Shown here in pieces: positions 26,775 to 35,655 of a stretch of 64,000 bases of DNA. The position numbers were made by a program, and so were the translations under genes. The notes under the pieces are model-generated. The model made no database searches. It saw only the letters and a list, made by a program, of their open reading frames with translations, and was not told where the DNA came from. Position 1 is the first letter of the stretch, and the number at the start of each line of letters is the position of its first letter. Source of the DNA: SP5GCR1 sp965199685 (GTDB taxonomy: Bacteria; Pseudomonadota; Gammaproteobacteria; Poriferisulfidales; Oxydemutatoraceae); assembly GCA_965199685.1 (NCBI GenBank), contig OZ241323.1, forward strand, positions 372,001-436,000, in the 5' to 3' direction.

Positions 26775-27575
26775 TTATGGTGTGTTGGATCTCGCAAACC
26801 TGATTTCAATGATCGCATCGGATCCCTTCGATATTCTGAAAACTCCTCTGGACTGATTATCGGAAAATCTTAGATCCCTCATAAGTCTGAAAAAACGTTC
26901 CTCTCCCAATGGCAAAAAAGCGGGTGCGCTTCCGACAAGTTTGTTTAGAAATGCTTCATCTCTTTCATCAGCCGTATCAATAAGTGGCGGTATAGATTCT
27001 AACTTCGTGGACCTTAATAACCAGTATTTTTGATTATCGCTGTAGGGAACAACAGTCGCATAATAACTTGTTGCAGGTTGAGATTTCGCCTGCTTGACAT
27101 AAGCCAGCAATCCATCTCTAAGCGTGATTAGAGCTTCGGGCAGATGAAATTGCTCGTCGGAGTTATCACTATATGCAAACGCATCTCTTAATACTATGGA
27201 TTTCATCAATCGCCCGGCATTAAAAAAGGAGAGTGCTACGGTTTTAGGGTTGCCCTCTACGACGCGACCATCGCGGTTTTCGTTGTCGCCGTAAAAATCT
27301 TTGTATTTTTTATAGTCATTCATCCAATGTACAAAATTATCGGTGTCGTATTCAAACACCGCCGTTTGCAACACCCTAGATTGCTCCTCATCCTCATTCA
27401 CTACCACGACCTCTCCGATACCTTTGCCGTCAATGGTAATGTGGCGAATTTGTAAAGGACGTCCCGGTGCCCATTCCGGTATCTCCTGTAAAGAAATAAC
27501 AAAATCGGCATAAGCTATACCGCCCACTGAAGCCCAAGCAACGAATAAAAGACAGCCGAGATGCCTAGTAAGCAT
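26775..27575 (-). CDS. Secreted protein of unknown function, coupled to the CLCA-like gene
   Basis: 266 residues from M-L-T-R-H-L-G-C-L-L-F-V-A-W-A; the first ~24 form a signal peptide ending G-I-A-Y-A. The mature part is soluble, without membrane segments or motifs I recognise. It alternates short beta-rich segments with charged linkers and ends in E-I-R-F-A-R-S-N-T-P. The start lies 11 bases inside the end of the CLCA-like gene, so translation is probably coupled and the two may act together in the periplasm or outside the cell. A longer frame from 27611 exists but would lack a clean signal peptide. Confidence 0.7.
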   Translation of the reverse strand: MLTRHLGCLLFVAWASVGGIAYADFVISLQEIPEWAPGRPLQIRHITIDGKGIGEVVVVNEDEEQSRVLQTAVFEYDTDNFVHWMNDYKKYKDFYGDNENRDGRVVEGNPKTVALSFFNAGRLMKSIVLRDAFAYSDNSDEQFHLPEALITLRDGLLAYVKQAKSQPATSYYATVVPYSDNQKYWLLRSTKLESIPPLIDTADERDEAFLNKLVGSAPAFLPLGEERFFRLMRDLRFSDNQSRGVFRISKGSDAIIEIRFARSNTP

Positions 27576-30531
27576 TTTGATGACTCTTCCCTCGGTTATG
27601 CAGAACAACAAAAGCGATTATCAAAAGTATGAACATTAAAGAACCTACAATACCGCCACCGCCCCCACCACCGCTACTGCCACCTCCGCTGTTTATTGCT
27701 CTAGTAAGTTCGTGGGCAGATAAAAGATCATTCGCATTGCTCACCGTAAGACCATAGACACCTGTGCCGTTATCATTTGCATGGCTCACCGACACCGTGT
27801 AGCTTTTACCTGCATCCAGCATCTGTGCAATGTGAGAAACATTTGTTCTTCTGTATGCTACATTTTCGGTCAAATATGAGAGATCACTCTGCTCGGTAGC
27901 CGATTCATATAATTGAACACGGGTTGCCATCGCAATATGCTCGTCGTAGCTGAGTAGATTACTGGTTTGTATGTAATGCAAACCGCTACGGTCTGCGACA
28001 AAATTATAGTTATTTGTATGCCCAGGTCTTCCTATGACTCCCCAATGTAAGGCACCGTCGGTCCTAAGGGCTCGTGCCGAACTCTCATCGGCAGATGCCA
28101 GTGCAGGCAAAATGACTACGACCTGCCTATACCCAACGACCTCAAACGGTGGTACCGAGCGCGGAAGCTCTGATGGCTCGCCTCCAAAGGTGGCGATGCC
28201 GGTATCGTCAAATATTGCCCTACCGTTGAGATTGCTTGCAGTCACTTTAATCGTATAGATGCCGTTGCCATACCTAGAATAATCCTTTAGCACACCTGAA
28301 TATATACCGTCTCTAGCTCTAATATCGGGTGCCTGACCATCGTCTAAAAGAGCAAGTTGTATAGGCATATAACCGTCGTCTGGCGTTGTGATTTCAGCAT
28401 CTACATTTGCACCAAGCACTGGCAGGCGACCATGAACACGTGCTCTAACCATTACTGGGGCAGGATATGTTACTGGCAATGAAATCAGCTGATTGATATC
28501 CGAATCGCTAGGCATTGGAGAAGGACTAGGCATTGGAGAAGGACTAGGCATGTTTTCAAGAGACATATCTGCACATTCCTCAGATTCAATCCCAGCGGAT
28601 ATCTCTTCGCGGCATATTTGTTGATATTGGCACATTACAATTTGAAGCGGATCAGATAGTCCCGAACATGCTCCAGCACTTTGAGTTGACCGAGGATTAA
28701 CCCCAGCACCTGCATTAATTTCCAAAGAGATACCTTGTAAAATCGAAAATTTATATTTAAGGGTTCCGGTACCGGTAATCACAACCTCCCACCGCCCCGG
28801 CGTAGAATTAGAGATGGTATAAAATCTTGCCCTCGATGTCATGATCCGGCTAACCGGAGAGGGTCCCACCGACGGTCTAACAATGACATCGTCTAAGCTG
28901 CCGTTTTCTACCTCCACACCAATAGTTATCACATCAGTGTCTTCGGGCACAGACTCAATTTCTCGGATAGTGCCGTCAAGTGGAATAGTTTTGTTAGATA
29001 AGTCTGTAGTGTGGAACAAATCACCGCCAGGAATACTGTCCACAAGCGCGTAAATGAGAACCTCGCGATGCCGTGCTGGAACTATCGTATTATAGGCACC
29101 GCCGGTCTCGGCTGCCAGCTGGTTCAAACCGAAATTGAATCGCTCACCTATTGCTATCACGTTTATGGCAATATTGTTTTCTTTGAAAAAGTTGAGCGCA
29201 GGAGCCGAAGGTGATGTAGCAGTATCGGAAATCACTAGCACAACATTATGGTCGTTCATAAGCCTATTCAAGTCGCGCTCAAAAATTGTTCTTACCGAAC
29301 TCAACTTCTGGTCTAGGCTATTTCGGGTTTGAGGATTGTTTTGCAATATATCAGTCAGTCGCTGCTCTAAAGCCTGTTGGTTTTGCTTTACTTCCATCAA
29401 GCTAGATGTACTGCTTTGGTTAAAATCGAGCAACGCAACCCTTTTCTCTATTGCGTCTTGATCAATCACTAAATTTCCATTGAATATGTCGTCTACATCT
29501 ACATTCTGAGCAAGAAGAGTAATTGTGTCTCTCAGTATACTTCCTACCGCTTCTTTATCCATTTCATTGATACCGGAGTCAATCACCATGACGATATTCT
29601 CCGAACCTGAAAGAAATTTTATGTTTGATTGCGAGCGCGTCATGTCTATACACTCGCTTACCGCAGACTCCACATCGGGATGCAGCAACGTATCTATAGG
29701 AGGAACAGAAGCAGGCACACAAGTCTCGGTTGTGGCAAAGTAATCCTGCCTGGGAAACCACGCGTTTACTTCTAAGGATAAATTGCTATCGCATCTTTCG
29801 GGTTGAACTAGAACCTCCCACGCCGACTTACCATAGCACCTATTTTGCGCAGTACTAGGAGCAGGTATCCCCACATAATCGTCGGGATGACTATATCTAG
29901 TATAACGTCTATGATCGTTCATCATGGTCTGACGGGGATTATCGTTTTCTAGAGGATCCCCACAAAACTCCCCTGAGGTTGCACCGAATTCCCTGTATTC
30001 GTCATAGACTTTCAGCGCGGCATGGGATAATTCATGCACAATAACCCTACCCAAAAATCGATCAACTTCGTCAGGTTGATAGTAGCTTCCATAATATGCA
30101 ACGATACTGGGCTTCAACCCTACAAAAGCTCCGACATACGAATAAGAACGTCCCTCGCGCTTATAAAGTGCAATATCCGAGGAGGATTTTCTATGTCCTC
30201 TTAAAACCGAAATATTGCGTATTCTTGATTTTCCTAAAGTCGTCTCACACCAAGTTTCGCTAAAATCGCGAAGTTGTATGTTGATGTTGCTACGCTCAGT
30301 AGGTGTCAGTTGCCATGCCCTTTCTACCACTACTTTGGGATTAGTCTTAGATATTTCCTCTATTAACGAAATTGACAAATCGCATAATAGAATCTCATTT
30401 TCGTCCTTCTCGCATTTTGATTGTGCAAAAATCGTTTGCGTACATAAGCCCAAGAAAATAAATATTGCTAATCTCAACAATACTGCTGAGCATGTAGGCA
30501 CGTATGTGCCAAATTGATAGTGCTTTTTCAT
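27565..30531 (-). CDS. CLCA-like secreted metalloprotease/vWA protein with GlyGly-CTERM-like tail
   Basis: 988 residues. A signal peptide (1-36, ending Q-T-I-F-A) leads a zincin domain with H-E-L-S-H-A-A-L-K-V-Y-D-E-Y at 166-179. The spacing H166, E167, H170, D177 matches the motif of animal CLCA proteins (H-E-W-A-H-x6-D-E-Y). A vWA-like domain starts near 313 (I-V-M-V-I-D-S-G-I-N); its MIDAS reads D-S-G-I-N, not D-x-S-x-S. After a P-S-P-M-P linker (18-bp repeats at 28511-28546), a beta-sandwich contains L-L-D-D-G-Q-A-P-D-I-R-A-R-D-G-I-Y-S, as in CLCA. The end is a Gly/Ser run, one membrane helix and a short tail with a few basic residues, resembling GlyGly-CTERM. Preceded by an AAAAGGGGGGG ribosome site. 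Function not known. Confidence 0.75.
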   Translation of the reverse strand: MKKHYQFGTYVPTCSAVLLRLAIFIFLGLCTQTIFAQSKCEKDENEILLCDLSISLIEEISKTNPKVVVERAWQLTPTERSNINIQLRDFSETWCETTLGKSRIRNISVLRGHRKSSSDIALYKREGRSYSYVGAFVGLKPSIVAYYGSYYQPDEVDRFLGRVIVHELSHAALKVYDEYREFGATSGEFCGDPLENDNPRQTMMNDHRRYTRYSHPDDYVGIPAPSTAQNRCYGKSAWEVLVQPERCDSNLSLEVNAWFPRQDYFATTETCVPASVPPIDTLLHPDVESAVSECIDMTRSQSNIKFLSGSENIVMVIDSGINEMDKEAVGSILRDTITLLAQNVDVDDIFNGNLVIDQDAIEKRVALLDFNQSSTSSLMEVKQNQQALEQRLTDILQNNPQTRNSLDQKLSSVRTIFERDLNRLMNDHNVVLVISDTATSPSAPALNFFKENNIAINVIAIGERFNFGLNQLAAETGGAYNTIVPARHREVLIYALVDSIPGGDLFHTTDLSNKTIPLDGTIREIESVPEDTDVITIGVEVENGSLDDVIVRPSVGPSPVSRIMTSRARFYTISNSTPGRWEVVITGTGTLKYKFSILQGISLEINAGAGVNPRSTQSAGACSGLSDPLQIVMCQYQQICREEISAGIESEECADMSLENMPSPSPMPSPSPMPSDSDINQLISLPVTYPAPVMVRARVHGRLPVLGANVDAEITTPDDGYMPIQLALLDDGQAPDIRARDGIYSGVLKDYSRYGNGIYTIKVTASNLNGRAIFDDTGIATFGGEPSELPRSVPPFEVVGYRQVVVILPALASADESSARALRTDGALHWGVIGRPGHTNNYNFVADRSGLHYIQTSNLLSYDEHIAMATRVQLYESATEQSDLSYLTENVAYRRTNVSHIAQMLDAGKSYTVSVSHANDNGTGVYGLTVSNANDLLSAHELTRAINSGGGSSGGGGGGGIVGSLMFILLIIAFVVLHNRGKSHQNAY

Positions 30532-30631
30532 TATCCCCCCCTTTTGTAATTCAAACTTGGTTCACAAGTTTATTGGATATTATATGACACATTATATACT
30601 AAATACTGATAATACAACCCTCTCTCAATAG

Positions 30632-31633
30632 ATGAACAATACTCGTAATCAACCGCCGTCCAACTGGCAACAACAGCTAAGCAATGCTATTACCGACACT
30701 GCTACATTGCTTAAGGCATTGGAAATCACACCGGCGCAAGTTAGAAATATGGGGATTGACTACAACCCCGGATTCCCGCTGAAAGTACCGCAAAGCTATT
30801 TATCACGCATCAATAAAGGTCAAGCCGACGATCCTTTATTGCGCCAAGTGTTGGCTTTGGAGCGCGAGCGTATATCGGTGCAAGGTGAGAGCAACGACCC
30901 AGTGGGAGATCTGCAAGCTCGCCAACTAGCAGGATTGATTCATAAATATCGTGGGCGTGCCTTGTTGATTGTATCGGCATCGTGCGGAATCCATTGTCGT
31001 TATTGTTTTCGCAAAAATTTTCCGTATAGCGAAAATATCTTGGCAAACAATCTAGAAGCAATATGCGATTATCTGATGCAAGCACCGGAAATAGACGAGG
31101 TGATATTGAGCGGCGGCGACCCTTTGAGTTATAGCAATAAAAAGTTGTTTATGCTTTGTGAGCGATTAGAGAACATTCCACATCTTAGTAGAATACGCAT
31201 ACATACACGCCTGCCTATTGTTCTACCAGCGCGCATAGATGATGAGCTGACAACATGGTTGAAATCTCGTCCTAAACATTATGTGATTGTTTTTCACATC
31301 AACCATCCGAACGAGATAGACGACGAGGTGGAAGCAGTGACGACAAAGCTACGTCATTTGTGTCTGCTCAACCAAGCGGTACTATTGCGTGGTGTCAACG
31401 ATCAATCCGCGATATTGAAACGATTAAGCCTACGTTGTTTTGAGATCGGGGTTTTACCGTATTATTTGCATCTATTAGACCCGGTCAGCGGCACTGCTCA
31501 CTTCAGAGTGTCCGAAGACAAAGCACTTGGAATAATGAAGCAACTCAATGCCGAATTACCTGGTTATTTAGTACCCAAACTGGTTAAGGAATATCCCGGC
31601 GAAGCATCCAAAACACTTATCAATCCCCTGTAG
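30632..31633 (+). CDS. epmB: EF-P-specific lysine 2,3-aminomutase
   Basis: 333 residues (E. coli EpmB 342). A radical-SAM, PLP-dependent enzyme that converts lysine to (R)-beta-lysine for EF-P. The cluster-binding motif C118-x3-C122-x2-C125 lies in S-C-G-I-H-C-R-Y-C-F-R-K. Downstream come L-S-G-G-D-P-L and the R-I-H-T-R-L-P-I-V-L-P segment. The short C-terminus lacks the extra domain of catabolic KamA, favouring EpmB. efp and epmA are encoded nearby on the opposite strand, so the complete modification route is within 7 kb. Confidence 0.93.
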   Translation: MNNTRNQPPSNWQQQLSNAITDTATLLKALEITPAQVRNMGIDYNPGFPLKVPQSYLSRINKGQADDPLLRQVLALERERISVQGESNDPVGDLQARQLAGLIHKYRGRALLIVSASCGIHCRYCFRKNFPYSENILANNLEAICDYLMQAPEIDEVILSGGDPLSYSNKKLFMLCERLENIPHLSRIRIHTRLPIVLPARIDDELTTWLKSRPKHYVIVFHINHPNEIDDEVEAVTTKLRHLCLLNQAVLLRGVNDQSAILKRLSLRCFEIGVLPYYLHLLDPVSGTAHFRVSEDKALGIMKQLNAELPGYLVPKLVKEYPGEASKTLINPL

Positions 31634-31714
31634 GTTTAGTGAGATGAAAAGATTGGAAGCTACACACTCTTAGTTCCTCAAAATATTGAGCTTGAAAGAC
31701 TTAACTGCTTTGCA

Positions 31715-31815
31715 GCTTTGAGGATAAGCCTTAGCTTGTCCGACCCACATACCTATGTTAAGGTTCTGCAAACAGTTACGCCACTTGCCCAACTGGAGCA
31801 AGTGGCGGCTCTGTG
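31715..31815. repeat. Two adjacent intergenic hairpins upstream of fhcB
   Basis: Hairpin GGATAAGC, loop ctta, GCTTGTCC (31722-31741), also seen at 52029-52048. Then a 10-bp perfect hairpin CGCCACTTGC (31779-31788), 9-nt loop ccaactgga, GCAAGTGGCG (31798-31807). The latter ends 11 bases before the putative fhc -10 box. The rest of 31634-31872 shows nothing else. Confidence 0.75.
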
Positions 31816-31818
31816 TTA

Positions 31819-31832
31819 TATAATAGCTATCC
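31819..31832 (+). promoter_or_regulatory. Putative fhc operon promoter (-10 TATAAT within TATAATAGCTATCC)
   Basis: TATAAT at 31819-31824, about 48 bases before the fhcB start. The following AGCTATCC is shared, with one difference, with the sequence before gltA (45895-45908). No good -35 box is visible, so an activator-dependent promoter is possible. Confidence 0.45.
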
Positions 31833-31872
31833 TATATGCACAACAACCTATAACTCATAGAAGTAAATCCGA

Positions 31873-33123
31873 ATGAATACTGTTGATCATGCGACTTGCC
31901 CGTTTTGTGCTTTGGCATGTGATGACTTGAGCATCAAAAGAAACAACGGCAAACTTACCGTAGCCGGAGACTTGCCGGCATTTTGCCGCACGAGTTATGA
32001 AAACGCGTCTCAAATCTCTACAACCAAACCTCGCTATAAAGGCAAAGAGATTACGCAAACCGAAGCCGTTGCTGTGGCAAGCAAAATGCTCAAACAAGCT
32101 AAACATCCTTTATTTGGCGGGTTAATAACCGACATACAGGCTGTGCGTGCTTTGATACCTTTGGCTAAACAGTGCAATGCAACCTTAGATCATATAGACA
32201 GTGATAAAGCACTAAGCAATCTCAGAGTGCTGCAAGGGCATGGTTTTGTCGGCACTACGCTTTCGGAAATATATCGTCGTGCCGATTTGATTATCTTTAT
32301 AGGCAGTCATTTATTTGATGATTATCCGAGATTATTGCAGAGAATCTATAAGAATAAAACTCAAACCAAATCGGTTTTGATCGGTCCTTGGCAACATGAA
32401 AACATACCGAATATTTTGAAGGCGGACTGCGATATCATAAATGCTCCGCCCGAAACATTTCCTGATGTTATACAAAAGCTAAGCATGCACATTAATAGAC
32501 AATTCAAGCAACACTTAAAAGCTCAACCTAAAAACGATAAAGACGACGACATGCCCTATGCAAAACTCACAGCCGATATAGAACATGCCAAATATCCAGT
32601 CTTCGTTTGGTCGCCTAAGGATATGGATTACCCCCATGCCGACTTTGGTAGCCTGTTACTCATGCAAATAATTAAGCAAGTAAACTTGAGGCAACGTTGC
32701 ACTAGCTTGATATTGCGAGGCAACCGAGGTGGCGGCAATATGCAGAGTGTTTGTTTGTGGCAAAGCGGTTACCCGGGCTGGCTATCGTTCACACGCGAGC
32801 AAGCATACTATAACCCACTACATAACCGCACCGCTGAGTTGCTTGACGAGCAGCGCGCCGATCTACTCGTTTGGATTGCGCCCATCCATCCTGAACCACC
32901 GCCACAAAGCGACTTGCCGACGATCGTCTTTGCACATCCGATGATTGCCCAAGAATTAACGCACGATTTAGTCGTGCCGTGCGGTATCCCTGGCATAGAC
33001 CATACAGGTTATAGTTATCGCACTGATGGTGTTATCATACTCCCCTTACCCAAACTACGAGATAACAAACTTCCAGCATTGCACGAAATATTACGCGACA
33101 TACAACTTCAACTTGGAAAATAA
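31873..33123 (+). CDS. fhcB: Formyltransferase/hydrolase complex subunit B (formylmethanofuran dehydrogenase B-like)
   Basis: 416 residues, homologous to the FwdB/FmdB molybdopterin-type subunit. In bacteria the Fhc complex moves formyl groups from H4MPT to a methanofuran-like cofactor and hydrolyses them to formate; the B subunit is considered non-redox there. The N-terminus holds C9-x2-C12-x3-C16 (T-C-P-F-C-A-L-A-C-D-D) and C38, like the Fe-S ligand set of the archaeal enzyme. R-G-N-R-G-G-G-N and the C-terminal V-V-P-C-G-I-P-G-I-D-H-T-G segment are family-typical. First gene of fhcBADC; four bases separate it from fhcA. Confidence 0.9.
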   Translation: MNTVDHATCPFCALACDDLSIKRNNGKLTVAGDLPAFCRTSYENASQISTTKPRYKGKEITQTEAVAVASKMLKQAKHPLFGGLITDIQAVRALIPLAKQCNATLDHIDSDKALSNLRVLQGHGFVGTTLSEIYRRADLIIFIGSHLFDDYPRLLQRIYKNKTQTKSVLIGPWQHENIPNILKADCDIINAPPETFPDVIQKLSMHINRQFKQHLKAQPKNDKDDDMPYAKLTADIEHAKYPVFVWSPKDMDYPHADFGSLLLMQIIKQVNLRQRCTSLILRGNRGGGNMQSVCLWQSGYPGWLSFTREQAYYNPLHNRTAELLDEQRADLLVWIAPIHPEPPPQSDLPTIVFAHPMIAQELTHDLVVPCGIPGIDHTGYSYRTDGVIILPLPKLRDNKLPALHEILRDIQLQLGK

Positions 33124-33127
33124 AACG

Positions 33128-34750
33128 ATGATCAAATTAACCGGTGGCAAAGTCTACGATCCAATCAACGGGGTAGACGGCCGGGTTAGCGATATCTATG
33201 TTAGAGACGGAAAAATTATTCCGACCCCGGATGATACCGATAAATATACCGTGTACGATATCGCCGGCAGTGTGGTAATGCCTGGGGCGATTGATATACA
33301 TACGCATATCGGCGGTGGCAAAGTTAATATCGCTCGCTGTATGATGAACGATGTACACGGAGCCGGCTGCGAAGGCAATGAATTTGATACCCACAACACT
33401 GGCATTCGCTATGCCGAGATGGGTTACACTGCATGCTTTGAACCGGCGATGCTCGCTTGCAATGCACGGCAAGCACACTTGGAAATGGCAGATACACCCT
33501 GTGTAGATACCGGTGCTTATGTAATGCTTGACAACACCGACCTGCTCTTGAAATTGCTGGCAACCAAAGCCGACCCTAAAACCATACGCGACTATGTCGC
33601 TTGGATGATAGACAAAACACAAGCGATGGCGGTTAAAGTAGTCAACCCCGGCGGCATCAACGCTTTTAAGTTTAATCAACGCAAACTTGATATAGACGAA
33701 GCCTCGGTTCCTTATGAAGTTAGTCCGCGTCAAATCGTAGAATGTCTGACGCGAACACTAAACGAACTTAACACGCCGCATCCTCTGCATGTCCATACAA
33801 GTAATTTGGGAGTGCCGGGAAACTATAAGACGACGCTGGATACAATCAAGGCTGCCGACGGTCATCCGATGCATTTGACACATGTACAATTTCATAGCTA
33901 CGGCAACGAAGGTAATCATCGCTTTTCATCGGCTGCCGCCGAGATTGCCGAAGCGATTAACGATAATCCTCATTTGAGCACTGATGTTGGGCAGATCATG
34001 TTCGGGCAAACCGTCACTATATCGGGCGATACTATGATGCAACATGCAAATCACCGTCATGCCTCGCCGGATAAATGGGCATTGGTGGACATAGAAACCG
34101 AAGCCGGCTGTGGTGTGGTGCCGTTTAAGTATCGCGATAAAAATTTCGTCAATGCACTGCAGTGGATAATCGGCTTGGAAATTTTCCTGTTAGTCAAGGA
34201 TCCATGGCGTGTATTCTTGACTACCGACCATCCAAACGGTGCCCCTTTCACGAGTTACCCACACTTGATACGGCTGCTGATGGATCGCAGTTATCGCATT
34301 GATATGCTTGCGAGATTACATCCTGAAGCGAGAAAAATGTCAACTTTGGATAGCATCAAAAGAGAATATACTCTGTACGAGATTGCCATAATGACCCGCG
34401 CAGCACCGGCGCGTAGTCTAGGACTTCACAACAAAGGGCATTTAGGGGTCGGTGCCGATGCCGACATCGTCGTCTACACACCCTCGCAAGATATCGAACA
34501 GATGTTTGCACATCCGCGATATGTATTCAAGAACGGTGAATTGATGGTCAAAGATGGTAAAGTAATAAAAATACCTAAGACTTACACTCATGTGGTTAAG
34601 CCCGAATACGATGATAGTATCGAAAAAATAATCAAGGCACATTACAACGATTACCGTACCGTCGGTTTTGAGAACAGCCAAATAAGTGCCGACGAGATGG
34701 CGGAACAAATAGGCAGTCCTATCGTGGAGCATCCATGTCAAACCCCATAG
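33128..34750 (+). CDS. fhcA: Formyltransferase/hydrolase complex subunit A (amidohydrolase)
   Basis: 540 residues from M-I-K-L-T-G-G-K-V-Y; a frame reaching back into fhcB is ignored. It is a dinuclear-metal amidohydrolase that hydrolyses the formyl-cofactor to formate. Metal ligands are H58/H60 in I-D-I-H-T-H-I-G-G, the candidate carboxylated Lys in M-A-V-K-V-V-N-P-G-G, His residues in H-P-L-H-V-H-T-S and L-T-H-V-Q-F-H, and the Asp in L-T-T-D-H-P-N-G. The last 16 bases overlap fhcD. Confidence 0.95.
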   Translation: MIKLTGGKVYDPINGVDGRVSDIYVRDGKIIPTPDDTDKYTVYDIAGSVVMPGAIDIHTHIGGGKVNIARCMMNDVHGAGCEGNEFDTHNTGIRYAEMGYTACFEPAMLACNARQAHLEMADTPCVDTGAYVMLDNTDLLLKLLATKADPKTIRDYVAWMIDKTQAMAVKVVNPGGINAFKFNQRKLDIDEASVPYEVSPRQIVECLTRTLNELNTPHPLHVHTSNLGVPGNYKTTLDTIKAADGHPMHLTHVQFHSYGNEGNHRFSSAAAEIAEAINDNPHLSTDVGQIMFGQTVTISGDTMMQHANHRHASPDKWALVDIETEAGCGVVPFKYRDKNFVNALQWIIGLEIFLLVKDPWRVFLTTDHPNGAPFTSYPHLIRLLMDRSYRIDMLARLHPEARKMSTLDSIKREYTLYEIAIMTRAAPARSLGLHNKGHLGVGADADIVVYTPSQDIEQMFAHPRYVFKNGELMVKDGKVIKIPKTYTHVVKPEYDDSIEKIIKAHYNDYRTVGFENSQISADEMAEQIGSPIVEHPCQTP

Positions 34751-35655
34751 AAGGCATCACTATCAACGGCGTAGAAATAGAGAATACCTACGCCGAGGCT
34801 TTCGGTATGAGAGCAACCCGCATTATCATCACTGCAATCAATTACAAATGGGCACATTATGCGGCAAGCACGATGGTCGGTTTTGCAACTTCGGTGATAG
34901 GTTGCGATGTAGAAGCTGGTATTGAACGTCGCTACAAACCCTCCGAGACTCCCGACAGCAGACCAGGCTATTCGGTTTTGCTGTTTGCGATTTCTACCAA
35001 AAGTTTAAGCGATCAACTGACACGGCGGGTTGCTCAATGCGTGCTGACCTGCCCTACTAGCGCGGTATTCGCTGGCATGGACGGCGAGCGTAGAATTGCA
35101 CTCGGACGCTATGTTCGTTATTTCGGAGATGGCTATCAATCTTCCAAAGTGATAGGAGAAAAACGCTATTGGCGGGTGCCGGTGATGGACGGCGAGTTTA
35201 TCTGCGAGGATGATACTGGCGTAGCATCAGGAATCGGCGGCGGTAATTTTTTGATCTTTGCTCGCTCGTCATCACAAGCATTGCAAGCATGCGAGGCCGC
35301 AATAGATAGCATCTCGGACTTGCCGAATCTTGTTTTGCCATTTCCCGGCGGCGGTGTGCGCTCAGGTTCTAAAGTCGGCTCTCGCTATAAGTTTCTCAGT
35401 GCATCTACAAACGAACAATATTGTCCTACCTTAAAAGGCATGGTAGACAGTAAACTGCGTGCCAATACTGGAGCGGTAATGGAAATCGTGATAGACGGAC
35501 TCAATGTACAAGACATTATAGATGCGATGCGAGTTGGCATCACCGCAATCTGCGAGTTGGGTTTATCCGAGGGAATCACAACCATCTCGGCAGGCAATTA
35601 CGGCGGGAGTTTAGGAAAATATCAATTTCACCTGTGGGAGATCATAGGCGCATGA
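34735..35655 (+). CDS. fhcD: Formylmethanofuran-H4MPT formyltransferase (complex subunit D)
   Basis: 306 residues, the usual Ftr size. It transfers the formyl group between N5-formyl-H4MPT and the methanofuran-like cofactor. The N-terminus carries I-N-G-V-E-I-E-N-T-Y-A-E-A-F-G-M, a strongly conserved Ftr signature, and the middle G-I-G-G-G-N-F-L-I-F and P-F-P-G-G-G-V-R-S-G-S-K are also family-typical. The gene starts inside fhcA and overlaps fhcC by an ATGA, indicating a tightly coupled operon. Confidence 0.96.
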   Translation: MSNPIEGITINGVEIENTYAEAFGMRATRIIITAINYKWAHYAASTMVGFATSVIGCDVEAGIERRYKPSETPDSRPGYSVLLFAISTKSLSDQLTRRVAQCVLTCPTSAVFAGMDGERRIALGRYVRYFGDGYQSSKVIGEKRYWRVPVMDGEFICEDDTGVASGIGGGNFLIFARSSSQALQACEAAIDSISDLPNLVLPFPGGGVRSGSKVGSRYKFLSASTNEQYCPTLKGMVDSKLRANTGAVMEIVIDGLNVQDIIDAMRVGITAICELGLSEGITTISAGNYGGSLGKYQFHLWEIIGA

